Source: an uncultured Campylobacter sp.
GTDB taxonomy: Bacteria > Campylobacterota > Campylobacteria > Campylobacterales > Campylobacteraceae
DNA: 23,560 nt
Assembly: GCA_937965895.1 (NCBI GenBank)
Contig: CALCKS010000206.1
Span: 1-23,560, forward strand
Direction of reading: 5' to 3'
The notes under the pieces were generated by a model. The model did no database searches, had not been told where the DNA came from, and saw only the letters and a program-made list of their open reading frames with translations. Position 1 is the first letter of the stretch, and each line of letters starts with the position of its first letter. This document shows positions 7,602 through 15,586 of the stretch, piece by piece. The translations under genes and the position numbers were made by a program.

Positions 7602-9827
7602 TTAAATTAATGTAAGCGCGATCTGACCGATAGCTATCGAAGAGTCGTTTGACGAAAAGTTCTTATTTATGTAATACTTCTTACCTTTTTGCTTAAGAAT
7701 TAAAATTACATTTTCAAGCAGGGCCTTATTTTGAAAAACTCCGCCTGCGAGCAAGACGTCGTTATGCTGTGCGCAAGCCACGTCTGCTACGAGCTTTGCA
7801 AGCCCTTTTATAAAGCCAGTAGCAGCCGTTTTAGCATCGTCTTTTAAAGCTCTTTTAAAGGCTTCTTTAAAGCAAATTTTGTCACTCCTGGTTTCAAACT
7901 CGTAGCAGGCGTCCGAATTTGCGTCAAAAAGCGCCTCCAGGCTCATTCCCGCCTGGCCCTCGTAGCTGATGCTATCAAGCCCGAGAATCACCGCCGCAAA
8001 TGCGTCGAAAATGCGTCCAAGCGAGCTGGTTTTAACGCAGTTTATTTGCTTTTCGTGCAGGATTTTTAGATTTTTTAGCTTTGCTGGCTCAAATTTGGCC
8101 AAAAACGCCTCCGCCTCGCTCTCTAAATCATATTTTAAAATCGCAGCATAAGCGATCTGCCAGATGTTTTTCACGCTAGCTTCGCCGCCGATCAGCAAAA
8201 TTTCGTCAAATTTGCAAACTCGCTCGTACTCTTTGCCGCGCACTTTTAGTATCTCTCCGCCCCAGACGCTCCCGTCCGCGCCGTATCCCGTACCGTCAAA
8301 GCAAAAGCCCAGATACTCGCGCTTTACGTCCAGATCGTTTTCTAAAATCACAGAAAGCAAATGTGCGTGATGGTGCTGGATTTGCGTAATATTTGAGCCG
8401 AAATTTGCAGCGTACTCGCGCGCCCATTTCAAATTTAAAAAATGCGGATGCAAATCAGCCGCGATCTCGTCAAATTTTAGCTCGTAAATCTCGCTAAAAA
8501 GCCTAATCAGCGCGCAAAACCGCTCATAGGTCGCGATATTTTTTAGATCGCCGATATACGGACTTATCATCAGCTCGCCGTCCTTAAAGATCGCAAACTG
8601 ATTTTTTAGCTCGGCTCCGACGGCTAAAACGGTCTTTTCGCTCTTAAATTTCGTACGGATAAATTTGGGATGCATGCCACGGCTCGTGCGGATAAAGATA
8701 GGCTCGCCGTCCGCTACAAACGCGATACTATCGTCGCTTGGCGAGTGGATCTCGCGGTCGTTATCCAGATAAAAATCTATCACGCCGCCCAGCTTTTCTC
8801 GCAGGTCGTTTTCGCCATATATGATGGGCTCGCCCGAGACATTGGCCGAAGTGGCGATAACGTCGCCCTCTAAATACTCAAAAAGCAAGAGATGAACGCC
8901 GGTGTATGGCAAAAATATGCCGATTTTATTTAGTCCCGGCGCTAAATTTGAGGGAACCGGCGCATCAGATAAGCTTTGCAAAACGACGATAGGTTTTAAA
9001 TTTGAGCTTAAAAGCTGCTGCTCCTTGGGCGAAATTTGAGCGTATTTTTTAGCGCGCGCTAGGTCTTTGCACATCACGGCAAATGGCTTTTTAGGCCGCT
9101 TCTTGCGCTCTCTTAGCAGCCCTACCGTATCCTCCTCTAGGCGGCACATCAGATGAAAACCGCCAAGCCCTTTGACGGCTAAAATTTTACCCTCGTTTAT
9201 GAGACGCGCGGCCTGCTTTGCGCTTTCGTTATCCCGCGCTAAAACCCGCCCGAGTTTATCTTTTAAAGCAAGCCTTGGCCCGCAGTTTGGGCAGGAAACG
9301 GGCTGGGCGTGATAGCGGCGATTTAGCGGATTTTTGTATTCGCCGCCGCAAAATTCGCACATCTTAAACGTATTCATCGTCGTGTTTGCGCGGTCGTAAG
9401 GCAGGGACTTGATGATAGAAAACCTCGGGCCGCAGTTGGTGCAGTTGATAAAAGGATAGCGGTAGCGCGGGTCTGCTGGGTCGTAAAACTCGCGCTCGCA
9501 GTCGGCGCAGAGGGCAAAATCAGGCAAGATAGGCGCGTGTTTTTTGGCTGATTTTGAGGCGACTATCTTAAACTCGTCAAATTTCGCGTCCTCTAGCTCG
9601 GTTTTTCTCATTTCGTCGATACGAGCGAGGCTTGGTAGCTCCTCATGTAGCGCTTTTTCAAATTTTTCTATCTGCTCACCCTGTCCGCAAAGCGTTAGTT
9701 TTACGCCCTCGTCGTCGTTGTAAATTTCGCCTGCAAGGCCGAATTTTAGGGCTAGATTATAAACAAAAGGGCGAAAACCGACGCCTTGAACCAGGCCTGA
9801 AATTTCATATTTATAACATCTCTTCAA
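7602..9827 (-). CDS. hypF: HypF, carbamoyltransferase for [NiFe] cofactor CN ligands (TTG start)
   Basis: HypF (741 aa) makes carbamoyl-adenylate from carbamoyl phosphate and ATP and transfers the carbamoyl group to the HypE C-terminal cysteine. The full domain set is present: acylphosphatase-like (residues 1-90, GLVQGVGFRPF at 11-21); two zinc fingers with CxxC pairs C107/C110, C129/C132, C157/C160 and C179/C182; a YrdC-like domain (about 200-380); and a Kae1-like domain with QHHHAH (484-489), FDGTGYGADGS (510-520) and LAGGVFQNKALL near the C-terminus. The start is a TTG 17 bases inside the end of hydE; no ATG exists early enough to keep the acylphosphatase domain whole. The ribosome site is weak (AAGAG), suggesting coupling to hydE translation. 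Confidence 0.95.
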   Translation of the reverse strand: MKRCYKYEISGLVQGVGFRPFVYNLALKFGLAGEIYNDDEGVKLTLCGQGEQIEKFEKALHEELPSLARIDEMRKTELEDAKFDEFKIVASKSAKKHAPILPDFALCADCEREFYDPADPRYRYPFINCTNCGPRFSIIKSLPYDRANTTMNTFKMCEFCGGEYKNPLNRRYHAQPVSCPNCGPRLALKDKLGRVLARDNESAKQAARLINEGKILAVKGLGGFHLMCRLEEDTVGLLRERKKRPKKPFAVMCKDLARAKKYAQISPKEQQLLSSNLKPIVVLQSLSDAPVPSNLAPGLNKIGIFLPYTGVHLLLFEYLEGDVIATSANVSGEPIIYGENDLREKLGGVIDFYLDNDREIHSPSDDSIAFVADGEPIFIRTSRGMHPKFIRTKFKSEKTVLAVGAELKNQFAIFKDGELMISPYIGDLKNIATYERFCALIRLFSEIYELKFDEIAADLHPHFLNLKWAREYAANFGSNITQIQHHHAHLLSVILENDLDVKREYLGFCFDGTGYGADGSVWGGEILKVRGKEYERVCKFDEILLIGGEASVKNIWQIAYAAILKYDLESEAEAFLAKFEPAKLKNLKILHEKQINCVKTSSLGRIFDAFAAVILGLDSISYEGQAGMSLEALFDANSDACYEFETRSDKICFKEAFKRALKDDAKTAATGFIKGLAKLVADVACAQHNDVLLAGGVFQNKALLENVILILKQKGKKYYINKNFSSNDSSIAIGQIALTLI

Positions 9828-11352
9828 TCAAAAACTCTTTGCTAAATTTGGCGTTTAAACCCGTTTTTAGATGCTTTAACGTCAAATTTGCAAGCGTTTT
9901 GTTTTCAAAAAGCGAACCGCAAAGCAGTGCGTTTTGCACGCCGAAATCCTGCTTTAGCGAGCCCGCAAAATCGCTCAAAAAATACGCCAGCGACTCGGCG
10001 TATCCGTAGCTAAGCAGCCTAGCATCGACGCCCGCGAGCCTAAAGCTCATACCGCTTCTAGCAAATTTAACGACGTCAAAATGCGTTTTGTTTAGCATTT
10101 TAAAATCAAGCCTAGGCCCTTTTGCGCCGTTAAAATCGCTCGCGTTTTGTAGTAAAATCTCTCCCGCTTTTTGCGTATCGCTATCAAATCCAAGTAGCGC
10201 CCCCGCCATACAAAATAGCCCGAAAAAGCCGTTTTGTACGCTAAGCTCGCCGCGCGGCAGGCTAAAGCTTTTGCCGTAATTTTGAAGCAATCTCTCGCCG
10301 CCCTCCTCGCGCTTTATCTGCGCATAAAGCTCCTCAAAGCTAGCGGGCAAGGCGAAATTTAAGACGTTAAAATCATCAAATTTGGGGTAAATTTTAACTT
10401 CATCGTCTTTAAACCTGCTTAAAAATATCCTAGCTATCCCGCCCTCTTCGTCGAATTCTTTTTTTGCGAGATTAAAATTGGCTAGATTTTTATCCGCGGT
10501 GCCCTCCACCTCGCTCAAATTTGCGCGTGAATAATAAATCCTAGAGCCGCTAAAAATACATCCGTTTTCAAGCACGGTAGCCTTAAACGGCGGCTTTTGC
10601 GCCTTTAAAGCGATAAAATTTACGCCCGCTTTAAAAAGCTTGTCGCAAAGCGCGTAGATGAAAATGTCTCTAGCCGCGCAGACGTCAAAAAACCTAGGAG
10701 AGCTCGGGTGATTGCCGCGGTAGATCGCCGTCGTTTTTAGCGTAACGACTGGCTTTTCGTAGCTTGCTAAGGCAACCCGCTCGGCTTCGTTTGCGATAAA
10801 AATTTTAGGTAAATTTTTAAGATTCGTCGGCATTAAAAGATTAAAATTTTCGTTTAGTTCAGTAAAATTTGACGCTTCAAATTCGCCGCTAATATCTTTA
10901 AATTTAACGCTTTCGCCCGCGCTTAAATTTTTAAAAGCAAACTCCAAAAGCTCGTTAAAATTTGCCTTCGTCACGGGAGTAAATTTGCCGTCCGTAAAAA
11001 CGCAAACGTCACTAAAAACGCCGTTTTCACACTCTTTTAGCTCGCCTTTTAGATAGGCGCTAACGACGCTTGGCGTGATGTTTGAGAGGGTATTTACGGG
11101 CTCGCTTACTTCGCCTTGGGGCAAATTTTCGCCCGCGTAAACCCTTGAACCACGTAAAAACACGCTGTGAGGCAGCGCGCTAGAAAGTAGATCGGAAAAC
11201 GCCAAAAGCTCCTCTTGCGAGCCTTTTGCATAAAGCGTCGTTAAATCTAGCTCCTTTTTAATGCTAAATTTTAACCCGCTTTTTTGCGCGTAAATTTTAA
11301 GAAAAAACGCGAAATTTTCGCTCGCGCCGTCAAACTCGTAAGCTAAAATCAT
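9811..11352 (-). CDS. hydE: HydE, HypF-like accessory protein of the hydrogenase operon
   Basis: This 513 aa protein sits directly after hydD (ATGA overlap) in the position of hydE in Wolinella and Helicobacter hydABCDE operons. It is unrelated to the radical-SAM HydE of [FeFe] enzymes: there is no CxxxCxxC. The role is unresolved, presumably maturation. By eye it resembles HypF at both ends. Residues 1-70 follow an acylphosphatase-like pattern but lack VQGVGFR. Residues about 395-425 (LFCMAGALLGFDS, then AGEILL) and 480-500 (LLCGSLFENKTLANL) match the HypF Kae1-like segments ILGLDS and LLAGGVFQNKALLEN. It has no CxxC zinc fingers, no HHHAH and no FDGTGYG, so it is probably not an active carbamoyltransferase. 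AAATTT repeats are frequent in its middle part. Confidence 0.75.
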   Translation of the reverse strand: MILAYEFDGASENFAFFLKIYAQKSGLKFSIKKELDLTTLYAKGSQEELLAFSDLLSSALPHSVFLRGSRVYAGENLPQGEVSEPVNTLSNITPSVVSAYLKGELKECENGVFSDVCVFTDGKFTPVTKANFNELLEFAFKNLSAGESVKFKDISGEFEASNFTELNENFNLLMPTNLKNLPKIFIANEAERVALASYEKPVVTLKTTAIYRGNHPSSPRFFDVCAARDIFIYALCDKLFKAGVNFIALKAQKPPFKATVLENGCIFSGSRIYYSRANLSEVEGTADKNLANFNLAKKEFDEEGGIARIFLSRFKDDEVKIYPKFDDFNVLNFALPASFEELYAQIKREEGGERLLQNYGKSFSLPRGELSVQNGFFGLFCMAGALLGFDSDTQKAGEILLQNASDFNGAKGPRLDFKMLNKTHFDVVKFARSGMSFRLAGVDARLLSYGYAESLAYFLSDFAGSLKQDFGVQNALLCGSLFENKTLANLTLKHLKTGLNAKFSKEFLIEEML

Positions 11353-12023
11353 ATCGCGCCTTTTTTTGAAAACTCTAAAGCGATATCAGAAACGCTAAAA
11401 TTTGCAATCTTTTCGTAGCAAAATCCAAGGCGCGAAAGCTCGTTTAAAAGCGTCTTTTCCATCAAATTTGCCCCCTCTTGCGCCTGCTCGGAGAGCTCAA
11501 AGCTCATAGGCTCGATGCGCTTTGGCACGATACCTAAAATTTTCGTCCGCGGCAAATCGCCCGCAAGCTCCATGAGCCGCAAGGTTTCTAGCATCTCGAC
11601 CTCGTGCGCGGAGCCGTTCCACGAGACGGCGGGCGGCATCTGCTCGTAACCAAAAAAATACACATCCCCCGTCTCGCCGCCCTCGGCACTGATGCAGTCA
11701 GCGACTATCAAAACATCTGCCCAAGCGATAACGGGCGTTAGTGCCATGGCTAGCGTACCGCCGTCGATAAATCTTAGCTCCAAATTTGCGCCGTCTGCCT
11801 TAAATTTGGAGCCGTCGCTACGAGCGAGATCGCCGCTTAAATTTGAGTTTGCGACGTCCAAATTTGACGTGTCAAATTTATCGTCCAAATTTAAATCGGA
11901 GTCAAATTTAGCCCCGTTTTTAGGGCTAAATTTGTAGTTTCGCTCCATCATTTTTACAAAATGCACCCCCACGCCCTCGTCGCCAAACATCACGTTGCCG
12001 ATACCTAGCACCAAAACGCGCAT
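11349..12023 (-). CDS. hydD: HydD, hydrogenase maturation endopeptidase with an inserted segment
   Basis: HydD (224 aa) belongs to the HybD/HyaD/HupD peptidases that remove the C-terminal tail of the large subunit after nickel insertion. MRVLVLGIGNVMFGDEGVG is the family N-terminus. The nickel-sensing ligands are E16, D109 (LIVADC) and H140 (GSAHEVEM); D109 to H140 is 31 residues, exactly as D62 to H93 in E. coli HybD. Between residue 30 and the IDGGT motif (87-90) lie 47 more residues than in HybD, a low-complexity stretch rich in KFD, LNL and SNL units encoded by AAATTT repeats. The ATG overlaps the hydC stop (TGATG) and the stop overlaps hydE. The substrate is presumably HydB. All ligands are kept, so it is probably active. 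Confidence 0.92.
   Translation of the reverse strand: MRVLVLGIGNVMFGDEGVGVHFVKMMERNYKFSPKNGAKFDSDLNLDDKFDTSNLDVANSNLSGDLARSDGSKFKADGANLELRFIDGGTLAMALTPVIAWADVLIVADCISAEGGETGDVYFFGYEQMPPAVSWNGSAHEVEMLETLRLMELAGDLPRTKILGIVPKRIEPMSFELSEQAQEGANLMEKTLLNELSRLGFCYEKIANFSVSDIALEFSKKGAI
11777..11934. repeat. AAATTT palindrome-rich insert inside hydD
   Basis: Eight AAATTT cores occur in about 160 bases, in three perfect dyads. One is an 11-bp stem, GCTCCAAATTT (11777-11787) with AAATTTGGAGC (11802-11812). The second is AAATTTGAC (11860-11868) with GTCAAATTT (11871-11879). The third is a 12-bp stem, CAAATTTAGCCC (11903-11914) with GGGCTAAATTTG (11923-11934). The block encodes the extra 47 residues of HydD without breaking the frame. 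The repeats are read in different frames (AAA TTT GAC as KFD; TTA AAT TTG as LNL), so the repetition is in the DNA and is not a protein repeat. Confidence 0.7.
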
Positions 12024-12706
12024 CAGTGCTCGTCTTTTACGTATTTGTAGCCGCTTACGATGGCGTCCATAGCTCCGCTTTTGCCTTTTACGGCGTTAAA
12101 CACCGCCATATACACGTGCGCTACCACAAAAACCATGATGATCCACATGCAGATGCGGTGTATCGTGCGGACGTTAGCTAGACCTCCCATGAGCTCCTCG
12201 CACTGCCTCATCGGCTCATAAAGCAGCCCGCCAAGCCCCTCGTGATAGACGTGGACATAGAGTACTAGGCCCGTTAGGCAGATCAGAAAAAGCACTAGAT
12301 AAAAGAAAAAATACGACGCAAACTGAAGCGGGTTATAAACGCCCTTTAGATGCGGGTGCGGGCCTAAAAACAGATAGTATTTTATCTGCGCTATCCAGAC
12401 TTTTGGATTAAAAAAATCGACGATACTCACGACCTCTTTGCGGCTATATTTGTCAAATATAAATAGGTAAAGCTTGAAAATAAAGCACGCTATCAGGATA
12501 AATCCCGCGATCTGATGAGCCGCGCGCCACTTGGCGTTCATAAACAGCACGGGCTGGGTCGTGACCTCGGGACTAACGAAAACATAGGATATATAGTATC
12601 CGCTCACCACCAAAAAGGTGATGGCAAAAAACCTGATCCAGTGCGTCGCTCTAAGCCCGATGGAAAATTCATACTCGCTTTTGCGGTCAAATTTATGCTC
12701 GCTCAT
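12023..12706 (-). CDS. hydC: HydC, cytochrome b subunit of the uptake hydrogenase
   Basis: HydC (227 aa) is the dihaem cytochrome b that anchors HydAB to the membrane and passes electrons from H2 to menaquinone. Four hydrophobic helices are visible (about residues 24-45, 65-85, 129-153 and 185-205). H22, H64, H183 and H197 have the spacing I recall for the haem ligands of Wolinella HydC (H25, H67, H186, H200). The frame is open upstream to 12796, but the ATG at 12706 (MSEHKFDRK) is chosen because AAAGGAG lies just upstream and the earlier part overlaps hydB. It starts 11 bases after the hydB stop and its stop overlaps the hydD start by one base. The length is normal. Confidence 0.95.
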   Translation of the reverse strand: MSEHKFDRKSEYEFSIGLRATHWIRFFAITFLVVSGYYISYVFVSPEVTTQPVLFMNAKWRAAHQIAGFILIACFIFKLYLFIFDKYSRKEVVSIVDFFNPKVWIAQIKYYLFLGPHPHLKGVYNPLQFASYFFFYLVLFLICLTGLVLYVHVYHEGLGGLLYEPMRQCEELMGGLANVRTIHRICMWIIMVFVVAHVYMAVFNAVKGKSGAMDAIVSGYKYVKDEH

Positions 12707-12717
12707 AGCCGCTCCTT

Positions 12718-14436
12718 TCACAAATTCGGGTTGATTTTGTATTCGCCCAGCTGCGTGCCGCGCGCATCCATCACGTGTACGGCGCATGCGATACAAGGAT
12801 CGTACGAATGGATCTTGCGTATGATCTCAAGCGGCTTGGTTAGATCGGCGATCTTTAGCCCGATGAGGCACTCCTCGTAGCTTCCGCGTACGTTTGCGGC
12901 GTCTTTTGGCGAAGCGTTCCACGTACTAGGTACGACGGCTTGCCAGTTGGTTATCACGCCGCCCTTTATGCGGCACCAGTGGCTGAGCGCTCCGCGAGGG
13001 GCATTGCCTTGGAAATTTCCCTTATACTCTTTATCGTTATCTATGACGTACTTCGCGCAGGTCTCTTGATCGGTTTTTAGATTTTCTACGAGGCTATTAA
13101 AGGCGGTTAGTCCGTGATCGGCTACTAGCTTGGCCTCTAGCATCCTGGTTGCGGTTCTACCCAGAGTAGAAAATACCGCCTCAAGCGGAAGCCCCGTATC
13201 TTTTAAAAATTTATCGACGATTTTTACCACGCGCTCGTTGCCTTTGGCGTAGTTTACGACGATACTAGCTATCGGGCCCACCTGCATAGGTTTGCCGTCA
13301 TAGCGAGGAGCTTTGATCCAGCTATATTTGCCTTTTTCGTCAAAAACTTTAGTATCCACCTCTTTGCCGTGGCCGTCTAGAGTTTTCATATCTTTTAGGC
13401 CGGTGTAGTTTGGCTCAGTCTGCCCGTCGTACGGATGCAGCGGGGCTGGGTTTTTATACCATGCGCGAGTGGCTTCCTCGGTGATCTTATCGCCGTCTAC
13501 TTCGTAAACCTTGCTGATATCGCCGTTTAGGATAGCGCCGCCTTGGATCAGATACTCGTTTCTGCCGACTAAAAACTCGTCGTAAGCGAATAAATTTGAC
13601 ACGCCGACGTCTTTTAGCACGCTAGGCTCGCTGCCGTAGGCTTTAGCAGCCATGACTAGATCTGGATAATACGCTCTGTTAATAAAATCGGCCGTTTCTT
13701 GAAATTTGGTTAGATATTCGCCTAGTCTTGCAGGATCTAGCAGGTCCATGACGCAGGTCACGCCGCCCACGGTTAGGCTTTGAGGGTGCGGGTTTTTGGA
13801 GCCAAATATCGCCATCATCTGCGCTACCGTCCTTTGTATCCTTAGGCACTCTAAATAGTGCGAAAGCACGATCAAATTTTGCTCAGGCGTAAATTTATAG
13901 GTCGGATGTCCCCAGTAGGCGTTGGCAAAAGGCCCTAAATTTCCCTTTTTTACGAAGACTTCGACGCGCTCTTTTACCTCTTTTAGCTTATCCGCGCCGG
14001 TCGCGTAAGGCGTGTCGCAGTATTTAAACGCCTCGTCGCTAGCCTTGCGTACGTCCGCGCTTAGAGCCGAAACCACGTCCGCCCAGTCAAGGCCGTGAAG
14101 CTGATAAAAATGCACCACGTGATCGTGCATATAAAGGGCGTTGTTCATCAGCGTACGCGTTAGCTGAGCGTTTAGCGGAGGCGTGATACCTAGCGCGTTC
14201 TCGACAGCCATGATGCCCGCGCGGTAGTGCGAAAACGTACAAACTCCGCAAATCCTCTGCATAAAAAATCCAGCATCCCTCGGATCTCGCCCCTTTACGA
14301 CCTGCTCTATGCCGCGCCAGAGCGTCGAGCCTGAATAGGCTTCTTTAACTACGTTATTTTCGTCTACGACGACCTCTATGCGCAGGTGGCCTTCTATCCT
14401 GGTTATCGGATCTATTACTATTCTTTGCTCGCCCAT
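12718..14436 (-). CDS. hydB: HydB, [NiFe] hydrogenase large subunit
   Basis: HydB (572 aa) holds the Ni-Fe(CN)2CO active site that oxidises H2 at the periplasmic face of the membrane. The nickel-binding motifs are RICGVC (C63, C66) near the N-terminus and DPCIACAVH (C548, C551; His554) near the C-terminus. An 18-residue tail after His554 (VMDARGTQ...PNL) would be cut off by HydD after nickel insertion. The ATG at 14436 (MGEQRIVIDPITRIEGH) is preferred to the ORF start nine codons upstream because it has AGGAGG seven bases upstream and clears the hydA stop by one base. It is a group 1 membrane-bound uptake enzyme. It has no signal peptide and would be exported with HydA. Confidence 0.97.
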   Translation of the reverse strand: MGEQRIVIDPITRIEGHLRIEVVVDENNVVKEAYSGSTLWRGIEQVVKGRDPRDAGFFMQRICGVCTFSHYRAGIMAVENALGITPPLNAQLTRTLMNNALYMHDHVVHFYQLHGLDWADVVSALSADVRKASDEAFKYCDTPYATGADKLKEVKERVEVFVKKGNLGPFANAYWGHPTYKFTPEQNLIVLSHYLECLRIQRTVAQMMAIFGSKNPHPQSLTVGGVTCVMDLLDPARLGEYLTKFQETADFINRAYYPDLVMAAKAYGSEPSVLKDVGVSNLFAYDEFLVGRNEYLIQGGAILNGDISKVYEVDGDKITEEATRAWYKNPAPLHPYDGQTEPNYTGLKDMKTLDGHGKEVDTKVFDEKGKYSWIKAPRYDGKPMQVGPIASIVVNYAKGNERVVKIVDKFLKDTGLPLEAVFSTLGRTATRMLEAKLVADHGLTAFNSLVENLKTDQETCAKYVIDNDKEYKGNFQGNAPRGALSHWCRIKGGVITNWQAVVPSTWNASPKDAANVRGSYEECLIGLKIADLTKPLEIIRKIHSYDPCIACAVHVMDARGTQLGEYKINPNL

Positions 14437-14437
14437 T

Positions 14438-15586
14438 TTACGCCTCCTCTTTGTCTTTAGCAAAAATGCTTACCGCGGCGTGCGCTGCTATACTGATACC
14501 TGCGAGCGCCAGCACTCCGATGCCGATTTTATCGCTGACGTTATCGGCGCCTAGGCCTAAAACGGTGTTAAACAGCCTATCTGCCATCGGCTCCTCAAAA
14601 GGCCCCATCGTATCCCAAAAATCAGGCTCCGAGCAGCCTATACAGCCGTGACCCGCCTGCACCGGCCAGCTAGTGTGCTGATTAAATCTCTCGCGAGAGC
14701 AGTTATTAAACGTATATGGGCCTTTGCAGCCGACTTTATAGAGGCAGTAGCCGTTTTTTGCGCCCTCGTCGCCAAAGGTCTGCACGAACTCGCCCGCGTC
14801 AAACCTACCGCGCCTTTCGCATAGATCGTGGATCCTAAGCCCGTAAGCCCACTTTGGACGGTTAAACACGTCAAGTGCGGGTAAGGTGCCAAAAAGTATG
14901 TAGTGAAGGACGTTGCCCACGATATTTTTCTCGCTAGGAGGACAGCCCGGAACGTTTATGACCGGTTTTGAGGTTACTTTTGATAGGCCGACGGAATTTG
15001 ACGGATTGGGCTTTGCAGCTTGTATACCGCCAAAGCTCGAACAGGTACCGATGGCAAATATCGCCGCGGCATTCTGGCTCGCGTGCTTTGCGTGATGAAG
15101 TCCGCTAAGGCCTAAAGGACCGACCGTTAAATAGTTTTCCGTATCGCCCGTAGGTATGCCGCCCTCGACTAGCAGGATGTATCTGTTTTTGTATTTTTCG
15201 ATTGCGCTTTCTAGGTTTTCTTCAGCCTGCCAGCCTGCCGCAGCCATCACGGTCTCGTGATACTCAAGGCTGATGTAGTCAAAAATCAAGCTATCTATAC
15301 TCGGTGCATCGGTGCGAAGCAAGCTCTCGCTGCATCCGGTACACTCGGCCATATGTAGCCAGATTACCGGCAGTCTATCGCTAAGCTCGGCGGCTCTAGC
15401 TACGGTTGACGCCATCGACGCAGGCAGCGCCATAAACGCCGTCATCGCGCCCGCCCATTTCATAAAATCTCGCCTACTAAATCCGCTTTTCTTTAAAGCT
15501 TCGCCAATCGATCCGTTTTTTAAAGTCGGAAGCGCAGCAAGCACATTAAGCCTCTCGTTTATCCTAACTAGGACGTCATCTTTCAT
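14438..15586 (-). CDS. hydA: HydA, [NiFe] hydrogenase small subunit with Tat signal
   Basis: HydA (382 aa) carries three iron-sulfur clusters linking the active site to HydC. A twin-arginine signal SRRDFM (37-42) is followed by a hydrophobic stretch ending ARA. Ligands are visible for the proximal [4Fe-4S] (C82, C85, C182, C215), the distal [4Fe-4S] (H253, C256, C281, C287) and the medial [3Fe-4S] (C296, C315, C318). A C-terminal helix (about 353-376) followed by KDKEEA anchors the protein in the membrane. The proximal motif is CTGC, the standard form, lacking the extra cysteine (CTCC) of oxygen-tolerant enzymes. The ATG has AAGGAGA six bases upstream. It is the first gene of hydABCDE, behind a 320-base AT-rich gap likely to hold the promoter. 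Confidence 0.97.
   Translation of the reverse strand: MKDDVLVRINERLNVLAALPTLKNGSIGEALKKSGFSRRDFMKWAGAMTAFMALPASMASTVARAAELSDRLPVIWLHMAECTGCSESLLRTDAPSIDSLIFDYISLEYHETVMAAAGWQAEENLESAIEKYKNRYILLVEGGIPTGDTENYLTVGPLGLSGLHHAKHASQNAAAIFAIGTCSSFGGIQAAKPNPSNSVGLSKVTSKPVINVPGCPPSEKNIVGNVLHYILFGTLPALDVFNRPKWAYGLRIHDLCERRGRFDAGEFVQTFGDEGAKNGYCLYKVGCKGPYTFNNCSRERFNQHTSWPVQAGHGCIGCSEPDFWDTMGPFEEPMADRLFNTVLGLGADNVSDKIGIGVLALAGISIAAHAAVSIFAKDKEEA

Noticed and set aside
9811..9827. hydE and hypF as one frameshifted gene
   Set aside because: Each has its own start and complete domain plan; the 17-base overlap looks like normal operon packing.
9811..11352. HydE as the radical-SAM maturase of [FeFe] hydrogenases
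   Set aside because: There is no CxxxCxxC motif and no other [FeFe] gene; only the name is shared.
11777..11934. CRISPR array from the repeated AAATTT units
   Set aside because: Repeat units are short, of mixed orientation, irregularly spaced and inside a coding frame; there are no spacers of uniform length and no cas genes.
12707..12796. Upstream extension of HydC by 30 residues
   Set aside because: It overlaps the end of hydB, lacks membrane character, and the ATG at 12706 has a good AAAGGAG site and the expected HydC length.
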